A stretch of 64,000 bases of DNA from Legionella brunensis (GCF_001467025.1 NZ_LNXV01000011.1:187913-251912), one strand, 5' to 3'; counted from the first letter of the stretch, positions 54,496 to 63,818 are shown. A program made the numbers and translations. The notes: generated by a model not told the origin, from the letters alone.

Positions 54496-57315
54496 ATGTC
54501 TGAAATTCTTGAGCCGGTAAAAGATGTACCGCAAACAAGTCACTTAGAATTGGCTGCCAATGCCCCTGGTTTGTTAAAAACCATTAAACGCAATGGCAAG
54601 GTCGTTCACTATGATGACAATAAAATTAAAGTTGCCATCACAAAGGCTTTTATTGCAGTAGAAGGTAGTAATGCCGCAGCTTCTAACCGCATTCATCAAC
54701 AAGTTAATGAAATAACACAACATATTACTCAAGCATTTAAGCGTCGTTTGCCCAGTGGTGGGGCTGTTCACATTGAGGACATTCAGGATCAAGTTGAGCT
54801 TGCATTAATGCGAAGCAGTCAATATGAAGTTGCCAGAGCCTACGTACTCTATCGTGAAGAGCATCGTAAAGCTCGCGAAGTAGCACTAAAAGAACAAGCT
54901 CGTGATGCCAAAGTTCCATTAATCACAATGCCAAATGGTGACGTCAAACCATTGGATATGGCTCGTGTGACAACGATTGTTAATGAAGCCTGTCGTGAAC
55001 TGGAAAATGTTAAACCCGAACCCGTTATTAAAGATGCCCTACGCAATCTCTATAATCAAGCTAAGCTAGAAGATGTTCATAAAGCACTGATTATGTCTGC
55101 CCGTGCACTCGTGGAGAAAGAACCCAATTATACCAATGTGAGTGCTCGATTATTACTCGATAGCTTACGAACAGAAGCACTTGGCAAATTAGAAATGCAA
55201 GCCGAAGCCACTTTTGATGAGATGGCAAAAATTTACCCTGTTTATTTCAAAGCTTATATCGCTCAAGGCATCAATCAGGGATTATTAGATCATAAATTAA
55301 GTGAGTTCAATTTAGACAAACTAGGCAAAGCATTATTACCTCAACGAGACATGAACTTTACCTACCTAAGTCTTCAGACTCTTTATGACCGCTATTTTAT
55401 TCACGAGAATGGTGTTCGCTACGAACTACCCCAGGCATTTTTCATGCGCGTTGCTATGGGGCTTGCTATTCGTGAGCAATATAAAGATGAAAAAGCAATT
55501 GAGTTTTATTTGCTGCTGTCTTCTTTCGATTATATGTCATCGACCCCCACACTCTTTAATTCAGGCACGGTTAGACCTCAATTATCAAGCTGCTATCTAA
55601 CCACCGTACCCGATGATTTAGACGGTATTTACAGTGCAATTAAAGATAATGCATTGTTATCTAAATTCGCAGGGGGTCTTGGTAATGACTGGACGCCAGT
55701 AAGAGCAATGGGTTCACACATCCAGGGAACCAACGGTAAATCTCAAGGTGTTGTCCCCTTCTTAAATGTTGCTGATGCAACAGCCGTTGCAGTGAACCAG
55801 GGAGGTAAACGCAAGGGGGCTGTTTGTGCCTACTTAGAGTGTTGGCATCGTGATGTGGAAGAATTTCTTGAGTTACGTAAAAACACGGGGGATGACAGAC
55901 GTCGTACTCATGATATGAACACAGCATTGTGGGTTCCAGATTTATTCATGAAGCGTGTCCATGAAGAAGGTGAGTGGACCTTGTTTTCACCCGATGAAGT
56001 ACCTGAATTACATGACGAATATGGTAAAGCGTTTGAAGTTCTCTATGCGAAATGTGAGGAAAAAGCGCGTCGTGGCGAAATTAAAAATGTCAAAACGGTA
56101 CCTGCTATTAAATTGTGGCGCAAAATGCTTTCCATGTTATTTGAGACAGGACACCCTTGGCTAACATTTAAAGACCCTTGCAACCTGCGCTCACCACAAC
56201 AACATGCTGGAGTCATTCATAGTTCTAACCTATGTACTGAAATTACTCTGAATACTTCGCAAGAAGAGATTGCTGTTTGTAACTTAGGTAGTATCAATCT
56301 TCCTGCGCATATTAAAAATGGCAAGTTAGATGAGCAAAAGTTAAAACGTACTATTACTACTGCCGTACGGATGTTGGATAACGTGATTGATATTAACTAC
56401 TACTCAGTACCCCAAGCACGTCATTCAAATCTACAGCATCGCCCAATTGGTTTAGGTTTAATGGGCTTTCAAGATGCACTCTATGAATTAAAAATTAATT
56501 ATGCATCTAAAGAAGCAGTTGAATTTGCTGACACCTCGATGGAGCTAATTAGTTATTATGCTATTGAAGCATCTTGTGAACTGGCTAAAGAACGAGGCAA
56601 TTATTCAAGTTACGAAGGTTCACTATGGAGCAAAGGTATTCTACCGATTGATTCCATTAATTTATTACAGCAAGCTCGAAATAAATACCTAGAGCAAGAT
56701 CGTTCACAGCGTTTAGATTGGGAAAACTTACGTGTTAAAGTAAGAACTCAAGGCATGCGTAATTCAAATGTCATGGCAATTGCCCCTACTGCAACTATTT
56801 CTAATATTTGTGGTGTTGCGCAATCGATTGAGCCAACTTACCAAAACCTCTATGTGAAATCGAATTTGTCAGGCGAATTTACAGTTATTAACCCTTATTT
56901 AGTGGCAGATTTGAAGGCACTAAATCTGTGGGATGAGGTAATGGTTAATGACCTAAAATACTTTAACGGTAGCGTACAACCCATTAATCGTATTCCTAAT
57001 GAGTTAAAAGCGCGCTATGCAACAGCCTTTGAAATCGATCCTATTTGGTTAGTTGAAGCCGCTTCCCGTCGACAAAAATGGATAGATCAAGCGCAATCCC
57101 TGAATATTTATATGGCTAAACCATCCGGGAAAAAGCTTGATCAGCTTTACAAGCACGCATGGATACTAGGCTTAAAAACAACGTATTACCTGCGCAGTAT
57201 GGGTGCTAGTAATGCTGAAAAATCAACAATCACTGATGGAGCGCTCAATGCAGTTAAAATAGAGGAACCTAAAGTTTGCTCAATTTTAGATCCTGACTGT
57301 GAAGCGTGCCAATAA
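54496..57315 (+). CDS. nrdA: Class Ia ribonucleotide reductase, large subunit NrdA
   Basis: Reduces ribonucleoside diphosphates to the deoxy form with a radical from NrdB. 939 residues, the long form with two N-terminal ATP-cone domains: residues about 30-125 (KTIKRNGKVVHYDDNKIKVA) and about 138-235 (MPNGDVKPLDMARVTTIVN), as in P. aeruginosa NrdA. The active-site cysteines are visible: STPTLFNSGTVRPQLSSCYL (radical-paired Cys), SNLCTEITLN with the thiyl Cys and Glu two residues on, and AVCNLGSIN. The C-terminal pair for thioredoxin/glutaredoxin shuttling is CEACQ. The first ATP cone predicts dATP inhibition of activity. It is followed by nrdB (12-base gap). Confidence 0.97.
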   Translation: MSEILEPVKDVPQTSHLELAANAPGLLKTIKRNGKVVHYDDNKIKVAITKAFIAVEGSNAAASNRIHQQVNEITQHITQAFKRRLPSGGAVHIEDIQDQVELALMRSSQYEVARAYVLYREEHRKAREVALKEQARDAKVPLITMPNGDVKPLDMARVTTIVNEACRELENVKPEPVIKDALRNLYNQAKLEDVHKALIMSARALVEKEPNYTNVSARLLLDSLRTEALGKLEMQAEATFDEMAKIYPVYFKAYIAQGINQGLLDHKLSEFNLDKLGKALLPQRDMNFTYLSLQTLYDRYFIHENGVRYELPQAFFMRVAMGLAIREQYKDEKAIEFYLLLSSFDYMSSTPTLFNSGTVRPQLSSCYLTTVPDDLDGIYSAIKDNALLSKFAGGLGNDWTPVRAMGSHIQGTNGKSQGVVPFLNVADATAVAVNQGGKRKGAVCAYLECWHRDVEEFLELRKNTGDDRRRTHDMNTALWVPDLFMKRVHEEGEWTLFSPDEVPELHDEYGKAFEVLYAKCEEKARRGEIKNVKTVPAIKLWRKMLSMLFETGHPWLTFKDPCNLRSPQQHAGVIHSSNLCTEITLNTSQEEIAVCNLGSINLPAHIKNGKLDEQKLKRTITTAVRMLDNVIDINYYSVPQARHSNLQHRPIGLGLMGFQDALYELKINYASKEAVEFADTSMELISYYAIEASCELAKERGNYSSYEGSLWSKGILPIDSINLLQQARNKYLEQDRSQRLDWENLRVKVRTQGMRNSNVMAIAPTATISNICGVAQSIEPTYQNLYVKSNLSGEFTVINPYLVADLKALNLWDEVMVNDLKYFNGSVQPINRIPNELKARYATAFEIDPIWLVEAASRRQKWIDQAQSLNIYMAKPSGKKLDQLYKHAWILGLKTTYYLRSMGASNAEKSTITDGALNAVKIEEPKVCSILDPDCEACQ

Positions 57316-57327
57316 GAGGAGGATTGA

Positions 57328-58434
57328 ATGTCAATAAAAAGTATAGAATCTACAGTAGCACCCAAACACTTGGGTGCCACAGGCCTAGAGTTGTTGGAAA
57401 TGGGAGCCGGCCGAATTCATGTTGATGATAAACAAATCATTAACTGTCGGGCTGACCTAAACCAGCTTGTCCCTTTTAAATACAAATGGGCATGGGATAA
57501 ATATTTGGCTGCCTGCGCTAATCATTGGATGCCCAATGAAATTAATATGAGTGCTGATGTGGCTTTATGGAAAGATCCAAATGGTTTAACTGAAGATGAG
57601 CGTATGATTGTCTTACGTAATTTAGGCTTCTTCTCCACGGCTGACTCATTAGTAGCAAATAACTTGGTACTGGCTGTTTACCGTCATATTACCAACCCCG
57701 AATGCCGTCAATACTTGCTTCGCCAAGCTTTCGAAGAAGCATTGCACACCCATGCCTATCAATACATCATTGAAAGTTTGGGATTGGATGAGGCTGCTGT
57801 ATTTAATATGTATCGTGAAATTCCATCCGTTGCAAAAAAAGCGTCCTGGGCCCTACCCTTTACCCAAAGCTTAGGCGATCCTAATTTTCATACCGGTACT
57901 TTGGAAGATGATCAACGATTGTTAAGAGATTTGATTGCTTTCTATGTCGTTTTTGAAGGTATCTTTTTCTATGTAGGATTTACCCAGATTCTATCCATGG
58001 GAAGACGCAATAAGATGGTGGGTACATCTGAGCAATTCCAATATATTTTGCGTGATGAATCGATGCATATGAATTTTGGTATTGATGTTATTAACCAAAT
58101 TAAAATCGAAAATCCCCAATTATGGACCACTGAATTCAAAGAAGAAATGATCCAGCTCATTAAAGACGGGGTTGCCTTAGAGTATCAATATGCCAAAGAC
58201 ACCATGCCACATGGTATCTTGGGTATGAATGCTGAAATGTTTGAAGAATATTTACACTTCATTGCTAACCGTCGCTTAAATCAAATAGGCCTCCCAGAAC
58301 AATACCCTGGTGCCGAAAATCCTTTCCCCTGGATGAGTGAAATGATGGATCTGAAAAAAGAGAAGAATTTCTTTGAAACCCGCGTCATTGAATATCAAGC
58401 TGGTGGAACATTGAGTTGGGAAGATGAGGATTAA
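57328..58434 (+). CDS. nrdB: Class Ia ribonucleotide reductase, small subunit NrdB
   Basis: Carries the diiron-tyrosyl radical cofactor used by NrdA. 368 residues. Iron ligands appear in [17 protein letters not shown] (Glu-x-x-x-His), in [14 protein letters not shown] (Glu) and in [11 protein letters not shown] (Glu-x-x-His). The N-terminus is unlike the E. coli NrdB but the core is standard. It starts 12 bases after nrdA, with AGGAGG before the ATG, and ends in an acidic tail (LSWEDED), as is common in proteins that dock into NrdA. A perfect stem follows. Confidence 0.96.
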   Translation: MSIKSIESTVAPKHLGATGLELLEMGAGRIHVDDKQIINCRADLNQLVPFKYKWAWDKYLAACANHWMPNEINMSADVALWKDPNGLTEDERMIVLRNLGFFSTADSLVANNLVLAVYRHITNPECRQYLLRQAFEEALHTHAYQYIIESLGLDEAAVFNMYREIPSVAKKASWALPFTQSLGDPNFHTGTLEDDQRLLRDLIAFYVVFEGIFFYVGFTQILSMGRRNKMVGTSEQFQYILRDESMHMNFGIDVINQIKIENPQLWTTEFKEEMIQLIKDGVALEYQYAKDTMPHGILGMNAEMFEEYLHFIANRRLNQIGLPEQYPGAENPFPWMSEMMDLKKEKNFFETRVIEYQAGGTLSWEDED

Positions 58435-58447
58435 ATCTAATATCAAA

Positions 58448-58477
58448 AAACCCTTGATGGCATGCCATCAAGGGTTT
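58448..58477 (+). terminator. Terminator of nrdAB
   Basis: AAACCCTTGATGGCA (58448-58462) pairs with TGCCATCAAGGGTTT (58463-58477), a 15-bp uninterrupted palindrome 14 bases after the nrdB stop, followed by CTC. The loop is small because the stem is a full palindrome, so an RNA would have to open a few pairs at the tip. Confidence 0.65.
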
Positions 58478-58550
58478 CTCAGTATCCCTATATACTCACA
58501 CTAGCCCTGCCAATTTTTAACATACTAGTCACAATCCTTTAGAATTCCCC

Positions 58551-58588
58551 ATCCACAACTGTATTAGCTTGCTAATACAGTTGTGGAT
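58551..58588. repeat. Perfect 18-bp inverted repeat
   Basis: ATCCACAACTGTATTAGC (58551-58568) and GCTAATACAGTTGTGGAT (58571-58588) pair perfectly around TT. It lies between nrdB and the next gene, after the first terminator. It is T-rich on the far side (GATTTTCTG), so it may be a second terminator or a protein site; no other copy was noticed in the window. Confidence 0.65.
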
Positions 58589-58732
58589 GATTTTCTGAGA
58601 TTAATTTGAATATTTTAAAAACAAAATGATATAATAACGCCCTTTCTGACTTTTAGAAAAGCCAGAGAACGATTCTGGAGTATACCAGCGAGGGAGTGTA
58701 TATAGATTCATATGAACCAATTGGAGTAAATA

Positions 58733-59449
58733 GTGAAGGCAAACCTGACCGATTATATAAGCACTTTTGCAGCATTCGATCCAACTTTTGATGCATTAAA
58801 GACTAACCCTCTTACTAAAATTAGACAAATCTATCAAGCTACAAAAATCTTCCTGGCTTCTTTAGAAAAACAGTCAACAAATTTCCCTGAATTAAAAGAA
58901 ATTAGAACCAAGATAGCCGATCTCAATGATTTTTTTGCCGATATGATACTAGAGCAAACAAATGGCGCACTAAAGCTTGCCGAAGATGCAAACCTGCAAG
59001 TTGCAAAAAGTCGCAATAAATTTGGCCATGTATTAGCAAAAAAAATTATTAAAAATCCTGATGAATTTTTAGAGTCAATCGAAGAGTTTCTTGATGCGGC
59101 TAAAAAACAAATTAACCAAGCCCAACAAACTACTCTCGATGAAAAGAAAAAATTAGATGAAGTCGATCTCACTCTTCTTACTAATTCAATGGTTTCTCTT
59201 GGATTCCAAGATAGATTCTTTGGTGGTGCTACAAATATCAATGCAAAAACGGAGCGCTCAAATGTGTCTCTATTTGCTAATAGAGATTTCCAAGATTTAG
59301 CTAGTCCAACAGTCAAAATTGAAGGTCGAGATGAATTGCTAAACACAGTCGCAATGCTACAAAAATTTGTTGACATAACCTATGCCCTAGATAATAAATT
59401 CGGATTTTCATCTGAAGAACCATCTATATCCTATAGTCAAACTCTCTAA
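58733..59449 (+). CDS. Unrecognised coiled-coil-type protein, 238 residues
   Basis: Starts with GTG at 58733, with GGAG 7 bases before it (the GTG is the only good choice). Predominantly helical and highly charged (KKQINQAQQTTLDEKKKLDEVDLTLL), with no signal peptide or membrane helix. The C-terminus ends FGFSSEEPSISYSQTL, where an acidic pair followed by Ser and hydroxylated residues resembles the E-block found in some Dot/Icm substrates. That is suggestive only. No family recognised. It stands alone after nrdB. Confidence 0.7.
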   Translation: MKANLTDYISTFAAFDPTFDALKTNPLTKIRQIYQATKIFLASLEKQSTNFPELKEIRTKIADLNDFFADMILEQTNGALKLAEDANLQVAKSRNKFGHVLAKKIIKNPDEFLESIEEFLDAAKKQINQAQQTTLDEKKKLDEVDLTLLTNSMVSLGFQDRFFGGATNINAKTERSNVSLFANRDFQDLASPTVKIEGRDELLNTVAMLQKFVDITYALDNKFGFSSEEPSISYSQTL

Positions 59450-59523
59450 GTCTAGTACGAGCCAGGGAAGGCTAAATAATTTCTTCAAATAAGCTACCCA
59501 TTTATTGGCAAATATTTAGAGGA

Positions 59524-60276
59524 TTAACTCACTACACACTTTTGGGGATTAGTTGTCTGCATTTTTGCTATACGCTGCAACAATTTTAGATTGGTGGAAG
59601 CAATATTATAAATCGTACTAATCGTTTCATTTTTGAGATCATCAAAAACCAATCTTACTTTCTCAACAGACTCTTCATCTAAAGATAAGGTATCGGTCTT
59701 CCCTATCAAACTCCTCATTTCTTTTAAGTTAAAGTATGAGAACTTATAGAATGCGTTATTTTGGTAAATGTACTCTGGAAAAACTAAATGACGATTAGCC
59801 ACTTCCTGTAAATCTACTGCATGGATTTTTTCTTCCAGAGCATATTGCGGCGGTCTTTTGATAAAGTTGATTTGATTTAAGAGAAAAAACTCTTGTGATA
59901 TACCAGTAATGCTCCTATCGACAATTGAGCAATTAATCACAGGAAGACCTAAGCCTATATAATTGAAAAATAACAGATCAAATAAATCTTTAATGTATGA
60001 TTCAAATGCAGTTTCTCTGTTATTTAAAATGGAATTTAAAATATAATTAAAATCCAAGCCCCTTCCACGATTCCCATGACCTCGATGAGAGTACCAAATG
60101 ACATAAAAATACCCCTCCCAGGGAGAGGAAAAGTATTTTTCCAGCAAGGAATTTTGAAAATTCCTTATCTCGCTAGCTAATGTGGGGGTGATTACCTCAG
60201 CCAGACAAGGCTTGAGACAAACAGAAACTCCCATAGAGTTAATTTCCTTAATGACTAATAACTCTAGCCCTAACAT
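59524..60276 (-). CDS. Unrecognised protein, 250 residues
   Basis: No family recognised. Hydrophilic, mixed alpha/beta with a tract of aromatic residues (YFSSPWEGYFYVIWYSHRGHGNRGRGLDF). No signal peptide. The His-Arg-Gly-His-Gly and Gly-Arg-Gly string is odd and could bind nucleic acid or phosphate. Opening MLGLELLVIKEINSMGVSVC could also begin at the second ATG (residue 15). It ends in QTTNPQKCVVS. It is convergent with the preceding coiled-coil-type gene. Confidence 0.6.
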   Translation of the reverse strand: MLGLELLVIKEINSMGVSVCLKPCLAEVITPTLASEIRNFQNSLLEKYFSSPWEGYFYVIWYSHRGHGNRGRGLDFNYILNSILNNRETAFESYIKDLFDLLFFNYIGLGLPVINCSIVDRSITGISQEFFLLNQINFIKRPPQYALEEKIHAVDLQEVANRHLVFPEYIYQNNAFYKFSYFNLKEMRSLIGKTDTLSLDEESVEKVRLVFDDLKNETISTIYNIASTNLKLLQRIAKMQTTNPQKCVVS

Positions 60277-60619
60277 ATGGACTCCTCTGCCTTAATCAAT
60301 ATTAATTTTTTTGTGGCATCCGAGCCCTTCTATCCTTGTCCCCCTATAAAGACAAGTGATTTTTTTAATTAGATTATTTAATCCCAATCTGCTTAAAAAG
60401 CATTTATTTTTAACAGGTAATTTACAGAATAGAATCTATTTGCACAAAAAACAAACAATTTTGACATATATTTTCGAATCCTTTGTTCAAATTGTTGTTT
60501 ATTTTTGGAAATATTTGGGGATTTTAAAATGCCAAAATTGTCAAAAAATCTCTGAGTTACACAACAATAGGTTAGAAGCTAAATTTTTAAACTTAAAATA
60601 ACCCATTGTTTTTAAATGG
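60277..60619. other. Intergenic region between two minus-strand genes
   Basis: Holds no supported gene. It contains the end of the LuxR-type gene's hairpin at 60597-60624 and, further upstream, sequences for the 250-residue gene's promoter. An 81-codon frame (60356-60601, GTG) is AT-rich filler. Confidence 0.5.
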
Positions 60620-60624
60620 TTATT
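60597..60624 (-). terminator. Terminator of the LuxR-type gene
   Basis: Minus strand AATAACCATTT (60624-60614) pairs with AATGGGTTATT (60607-60597) except for one bulged base, and is followed by TTTAAG. The stem includes the stop codon (60620-60622) of the gene. Confidence 0.65.
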
Positions 60625-61369
60625 GATCATCAATCAATTTTTCGATTAACTCTTGTCGTGAATAAACGTGCATTTTATCTTTCATATTTTGCAAATAATC
60701 TTCGATAGTACGAAAAGAAAGATTCAATTTAAGAGCTATTTGCTTAGCACTATATCCCCTAATTAGCCAATAGGCACACTCTTGTTCCCTGGGTGCTAAG
60801 AAAGCATTATCAATTCTATAATTTTCATTACCAAATATGGCAGTTACGGGGTTAAATAGTCCAAGGTTTCGTATTTCCTGTAACGAAGCAAGTAAGGAAT
60901 GCGTTTGTAAATTAAAACTTAATCCTGCTGAACCAACTAATTGACTCTCTTGGTTAAACCAAGGGAACTTAATAGAAAAAATAGATTGGCTATCGCCACT
61001 GACACTTACCAATCTTTCTTCAAATGCCTTAATAGCATTAATTTTACAAACTGCACGACTGTTATGCATTAACTCCAGTGCTGAATTACGTTGCACCACA
61101 TCAAGTAAAGTTCTTCCTATAGAAGCATCTACAGAATCAAATCCACACAACTTTGCACCGTAAGGATTCATCAAGTAAGTCGTACTCTCAGGATCTAGAA
61201 AATAAACACTCATATTTAGTTTAAGCATGTCCGATAATTGAGGCTTAGAGCCACTGCAGCTTCCTTTTCTAGAGTTAACCTCACTGGGGAAGAGTAATTT
61301 AATTCCTCCTTTATCAGGAAAAAGTAGCATTTCTTCATGCAATAAATTTTTGGCTTTCTTAAATGACAT
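60620..61369 (-). CDS. LuxR-family transcriptional regulator with PAS-like sensor
   Basis: 249 residues. The C-terminal 65 residues are the LuxR-type helix-turn-helix: LAPREQECAYWLIRGYSAKQIALKLNLSFRTIEDYLQNMKDKM. The N-terminal part has a PAS-like domain (MSVYFLDPESTTYLMNPYGAKLCGFD, RTLLDVVQRNSA), but no autoinducer-binding domain, so it is a small-molecule or redox sensor rather than a quorum receptor. Legionella has several PAS-LuxR proteins. It is divergent from queF with 97 bases between; a palindrome there (61385-61399) lies 15 bases before its start codon and may be its own operator. Confidence 0.85.
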   Translation of the reverse strand: MSFKKAKNLLHEEMLLFPDKGGIKLLFPSEVNSRKGSCSGSKPQLSDMLKLNMSVYFLDPESTTYLMNPYGAKLCGFDSVDASIGRTLLDVVQRNSALELMHNSRAVCKINAIKAFEERLVSVSGDSQSIFSIKFPWFNQESQLVGSAGLSFNLQTHSLLASLQEIRNLGLFNPVTAIFGNENYRIDNAFLAPREQECAYWLIRGYSAKQIALKLNLSFRTIEDYLQNMKDKMHVYSRQELIEKLIDDQ

Positions 61370-61384
61370 AAGCGCTAATGCATA

Positions 61385-61399
61385 CCGTATTCAATACGG
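61385..61399. promoter_or_regulatory. Palindrome in luxR-queF intergenic region
   Basis: CCGTATTCAATACGG is a perfect 7-1-7 inverted repeat in the 96-base divergent region, nearest to the regulator's start codon. This is a plausible operator for a dimeric HTH protein. No second copy was noticed nearby. Confidence 0.4.
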
Positions 61400-61465
61400 G
61401 ATTAATTTGTTGACAAATTATCTTATATTCTGAGTTCAAATTTTACAATAATAGAGGATAAATTT

Positions 61466-62299
61466 GTGATGAAAGCCTTTGATAATTTGGAAAAATCCCC
61501 TCTCGGTCGAACAGTTAACTACTCTAACAGATATGATAATTCTTTGTTATTCAGGATATGTCGCAAAGAGAAACGAAGAGATATTGGTTTAAGTCAGACT
61601 CTTCCTTTTTACGGCGAAGATATCTGGAATGCTTATGAGTTATCTTGGCTTAATCCCAAAGGAAAACCCATCGTCGCCCTGGCAACTATTATCGTGCCTG
61701 CTGACTCATCTTATATTTTTGAATCAAAATCCTTAAAACTTTATTTGAACTCGCTAAACTCAACCTGCTTTGCTAGCGAACAAGAAATTCGCACAATTAT
61801 TGAAAATGACTTATCCAACCTGGTGAATAAGAGGATTACAGTCGCACTTGGCTCACTAGAAGACTCAAGACTGCATGTAATTAATCTACCGACAGGAATT
61901 AATATTGATCATCGTGACATAGAAACGTATTGCTACTATTATACTCAAGAATTTTTATCGACTTCAGGAGAGTATGTCATAGAAACGCTTCATTCCAATC
62001 TTTTGCGATCAAACTGTCCAATCACCAATCAACCTGATTGGGGAACAATTTTTATTAATTATGAAGGTCAGCAAATAAACCATGATGGCCTGCTTAAATA
62101 CATTATTTCTTTGCGAGAGAATCATGAGTTTCATGAACACTGCATTGAGCGAATTTTTAATGATATCTTAAAAAAATGCAGCCCCAACAAACTCTCTGTC
62201 TACGCAAGATATACTCGCCGTGGCGGTATTGATATCAATCCTTGGCGCTCTACTCCAGGCTTTAATGTAGAAACTAATTTTCGTTTAGTGCGGCAATAA
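61466..62299 (+). CDS. queF: NADPH-dependent 7-cyano-7-deazaguanine reductase
   Basis: Reduces preQ0 to preQ1 in queuosine synthesis. 277 residues of the long, two-domain (E. coli type) form. The catalytic Cys184 is in SNCPITNQPDWG, and Asp191 follows; the NADPH-binding QueF motif is ESKSLKLYLNSLN (residues 86-98). The tunnel-fold blocks FYGEDIWNAYELSWLNPKGKP and the final YARYTRRGGIDINPWRS are also clear. AGAGGA lies 7 bases before a GTG (61466) and 10 before an ATG (61469), so either may be the start. Other queuosine genes are not adjacent; no preQ1 riboswitch was seen. Confidence 0.95.
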   Translation: MMKAFDNLEKSPLGRTVNYSNRYDNSLLFRICRKEKRRDIGLSQTLPFYGEDIWNAYELSWLNPKGKPIVALATIIVPADSSYIFESKSLKLYLNSLNSTCFASEQEIRTIIENDLSNLVNKRITVALGSLEDSRLHVINLPTGINIDHRDIETYCYYYTQEFLSTSGEYVIETLHSNLLRSNCPITNQPDWGTIFINYEGQQINHDGLLKYIISLRENHEFHEHCIERIFNDILKKCSPNKLSVYARYTRRGGIDINPWRSTPGFNVETNFRLVRQ

Positions 62300-62310
62300 A
62301 CCTAGGATCT

Positions 62311-62406
62311 GTTTACAATTTGCTAACTGAGTCGAAAAGCCTTAATTTTCGAGCAACGAAGCACAGAAAATCAAGGTTTTTCGGCCAAGATAGTAGAGTT
62401 GTAAAC
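62311..62406. repeat. Dispersed hairpin repeat, copy B
   Basis: Outer arms GTTTACAA (62311-62318) and TTGTAAAC (62399-62406); inner arms GTCGAAAAGCCTTAATTTTC (62331-62350) and GAAAATCAAGGTTTTTCGGC (62366-62385) pair over about 17 positions. The loop is about 15 bases. The right half shares GAAAATCAAG (62366) and GGCCAAGATAGTAGA (62383) with the copy at 20324-20413, at the same spacing. About 96 bp, no coding capacity. It lies 12 bases after the queF stop. Confidence 0.65.
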
Positions 62407-62522
62407 AATACGGCGATGGATGAGATCTGATTAATTGATACATTGAATACTTAGTTCTTATGTTTAATTTTTATCTATTGTGCTAATATTCTCCTCTTTA
62501 TTTTTAAGTTGCAGATTAAGAC

Positions 62523-63818
62523 ATGCTCACTAAAATTCGAAATTACCTCGCAAATTTAGGTTCAAATGTAGTCTTTTTCTCTAAAGCTGCTGCTGAATCC
62601 TCAACATCACTGCTTCATAACCCTACAGCGGAAAAAATAGTCAAGCCATTAATAGCTATTTCTATTGAGGATTTTTTACCTGCTGCAATCGCTTATTCCT
62701 TAAATAATGGCTTACAAAGTAGCTTCAGTAAGGAGCAAGAGTCTGATGAGGATCCAACTGTACAGATGGTATTAGTCGCTGTGGCAAACTTTGCATTGAC
62801 AGGTTTTATGATTAATAAGCTCATACGTGGAGGCGTACGCTCAATAGCGCTTAGCAATGCAATACCTCTATTATTAAATGAGGAAACCCAAGACAACATC
62901 CCTCCTCCAAAGTTTTATAGCAGAGATACCATTGTATTTAATGCCAAGCGAATTCAACAAGCAATGAGCGTAAATATTATTGATGAGGGCATTAGCGCTA
63001 TCTTACCCAATCACTACGTTATTCAAGCCATTATGAAACTAGGAAGGGGTTATCAAATTGTCAATGGCGCACTCGATGAACAAACCTTAACGCGATTAAG
63101 CAATCTCAAAATAAATAGCTTACCTTTGATGGTGGGCAGTGTTTATTTACTAGGTACTGTTTTAAGAAGTAGCATTCTACAAGGTGTTAATAATCCTTAT
63201 CTCGACCTGCTAATTGATAATGTTATCTGCATGAGTTTATTCACGATTACTGCCAATCTAAAATTACAAAATATACCATTGCAATCTGAATTGTACTCGC
63301 CAAATCCATCGTCATTAATAGAGCATCTCCCTGTAGACAAAATGATTCATGATGGCTACCAGTTTATAAAACGTATGCCACCAGAAGAATTACGTGCAAT
63401 TAAAACAGTTTTAACGACTTATTTTCGGGTTCATGTAACGCTTGCAAAAAAAGCAGGTGTGTTGCCAGAAGTGCTCCAATCACCTGAGAAATTGTTTGAC
63501 GATAAGGTGATTAGTTCATTATTGACATCATTACCAGAATCAAGCAAAACCTATGTTTTAAATAAGTACTCCAAACAACAAATCAAAACGTTTTTAAGAC
63601 ATCTTGAAATTGTGATTACCCAACGACCAGCCAGTCACACTGACGATATTTCTAGATTTCTCGAATTAGACCGCTGGGTCGGTGCATTAAAGAATACGAT
63701 ACGTTCAAATCAATATTCGCAATCCACACTCCTGACAAGAGGAGGTCTGTTTAGGAGAGAGGAAGATAACGATGAAGATTTAGCCTACATCGTAAATCCT
63801 AACAGTAGTTATAATTAG
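62523..63818 (+). CDS. Unrecognised protein, 431 residues
   Basis: No family recognised. The first 300 residues contain several weakly hydrophobic segments (VQMVLVAVANFALTGFMINKL, LPLMVGSVYLLGTVL, LLIDNVICMSLFTITA) that may be membrane helices, followed by a charged, helical C-terminal region. The C-terminus is acidic (FRREEDNDEDLAYIVNPNSSYN), resembling an E-block type Dot/Icm signal, which is suggestive only. The protein could be membrane-associated in the host or in the bacterium. Start ATG at 62523 follows a gap that holds a hairpin repeat. Confidence 0.7.
   Translation: MLTKIRNYLANLGSNVVFFSKAAAESSTSLLHNPTAEKIVKPLIAISIEDFLPAAIAYSLNNGLQSSFSKEQESDEDPTVQMVLVAVANFALTGFMINKLIRGGVRSIALSNAIPLLLNEETQDNIPPPKFYSRDTIVFNAKRIQQAMSVNIIDEGISAILPNHYVIQAIMKLGRGYQIVNGALDEQTLTRLSNLKINSLPLMVGSVYLLGTVLRSSILQGVNNPYLDLLIDNVICMSLFTITANLKLQNIPLQSELYSPNPSSLIEHLPVDKMIHDGYQFIKRMPPEELRAIKTVLTTYFRVHVTLAKKAGVLPEVLQSPEKLFDDKVISSLLTSLPESSKTYVLNKYSKQQIKTFLRHLEIVITQRPASHTDDISRFLELDRWVGALKNTIRSNQYSQSTLLTRGGLFRREEDNDEDLAYIVNPNSSYN

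Noticed and set aside
60356..60601. 81-codon frame in an AT-rich gap
   Set aside because: GTG start without ribosome-binding site and low-complexity composition; probably chance.
61370..61465. preQ1 riboswitch before queF
   Set aside because: No preQ1 aptamer pattern (short stem with an A-rich tail) can be recognised in the 96-base leader.
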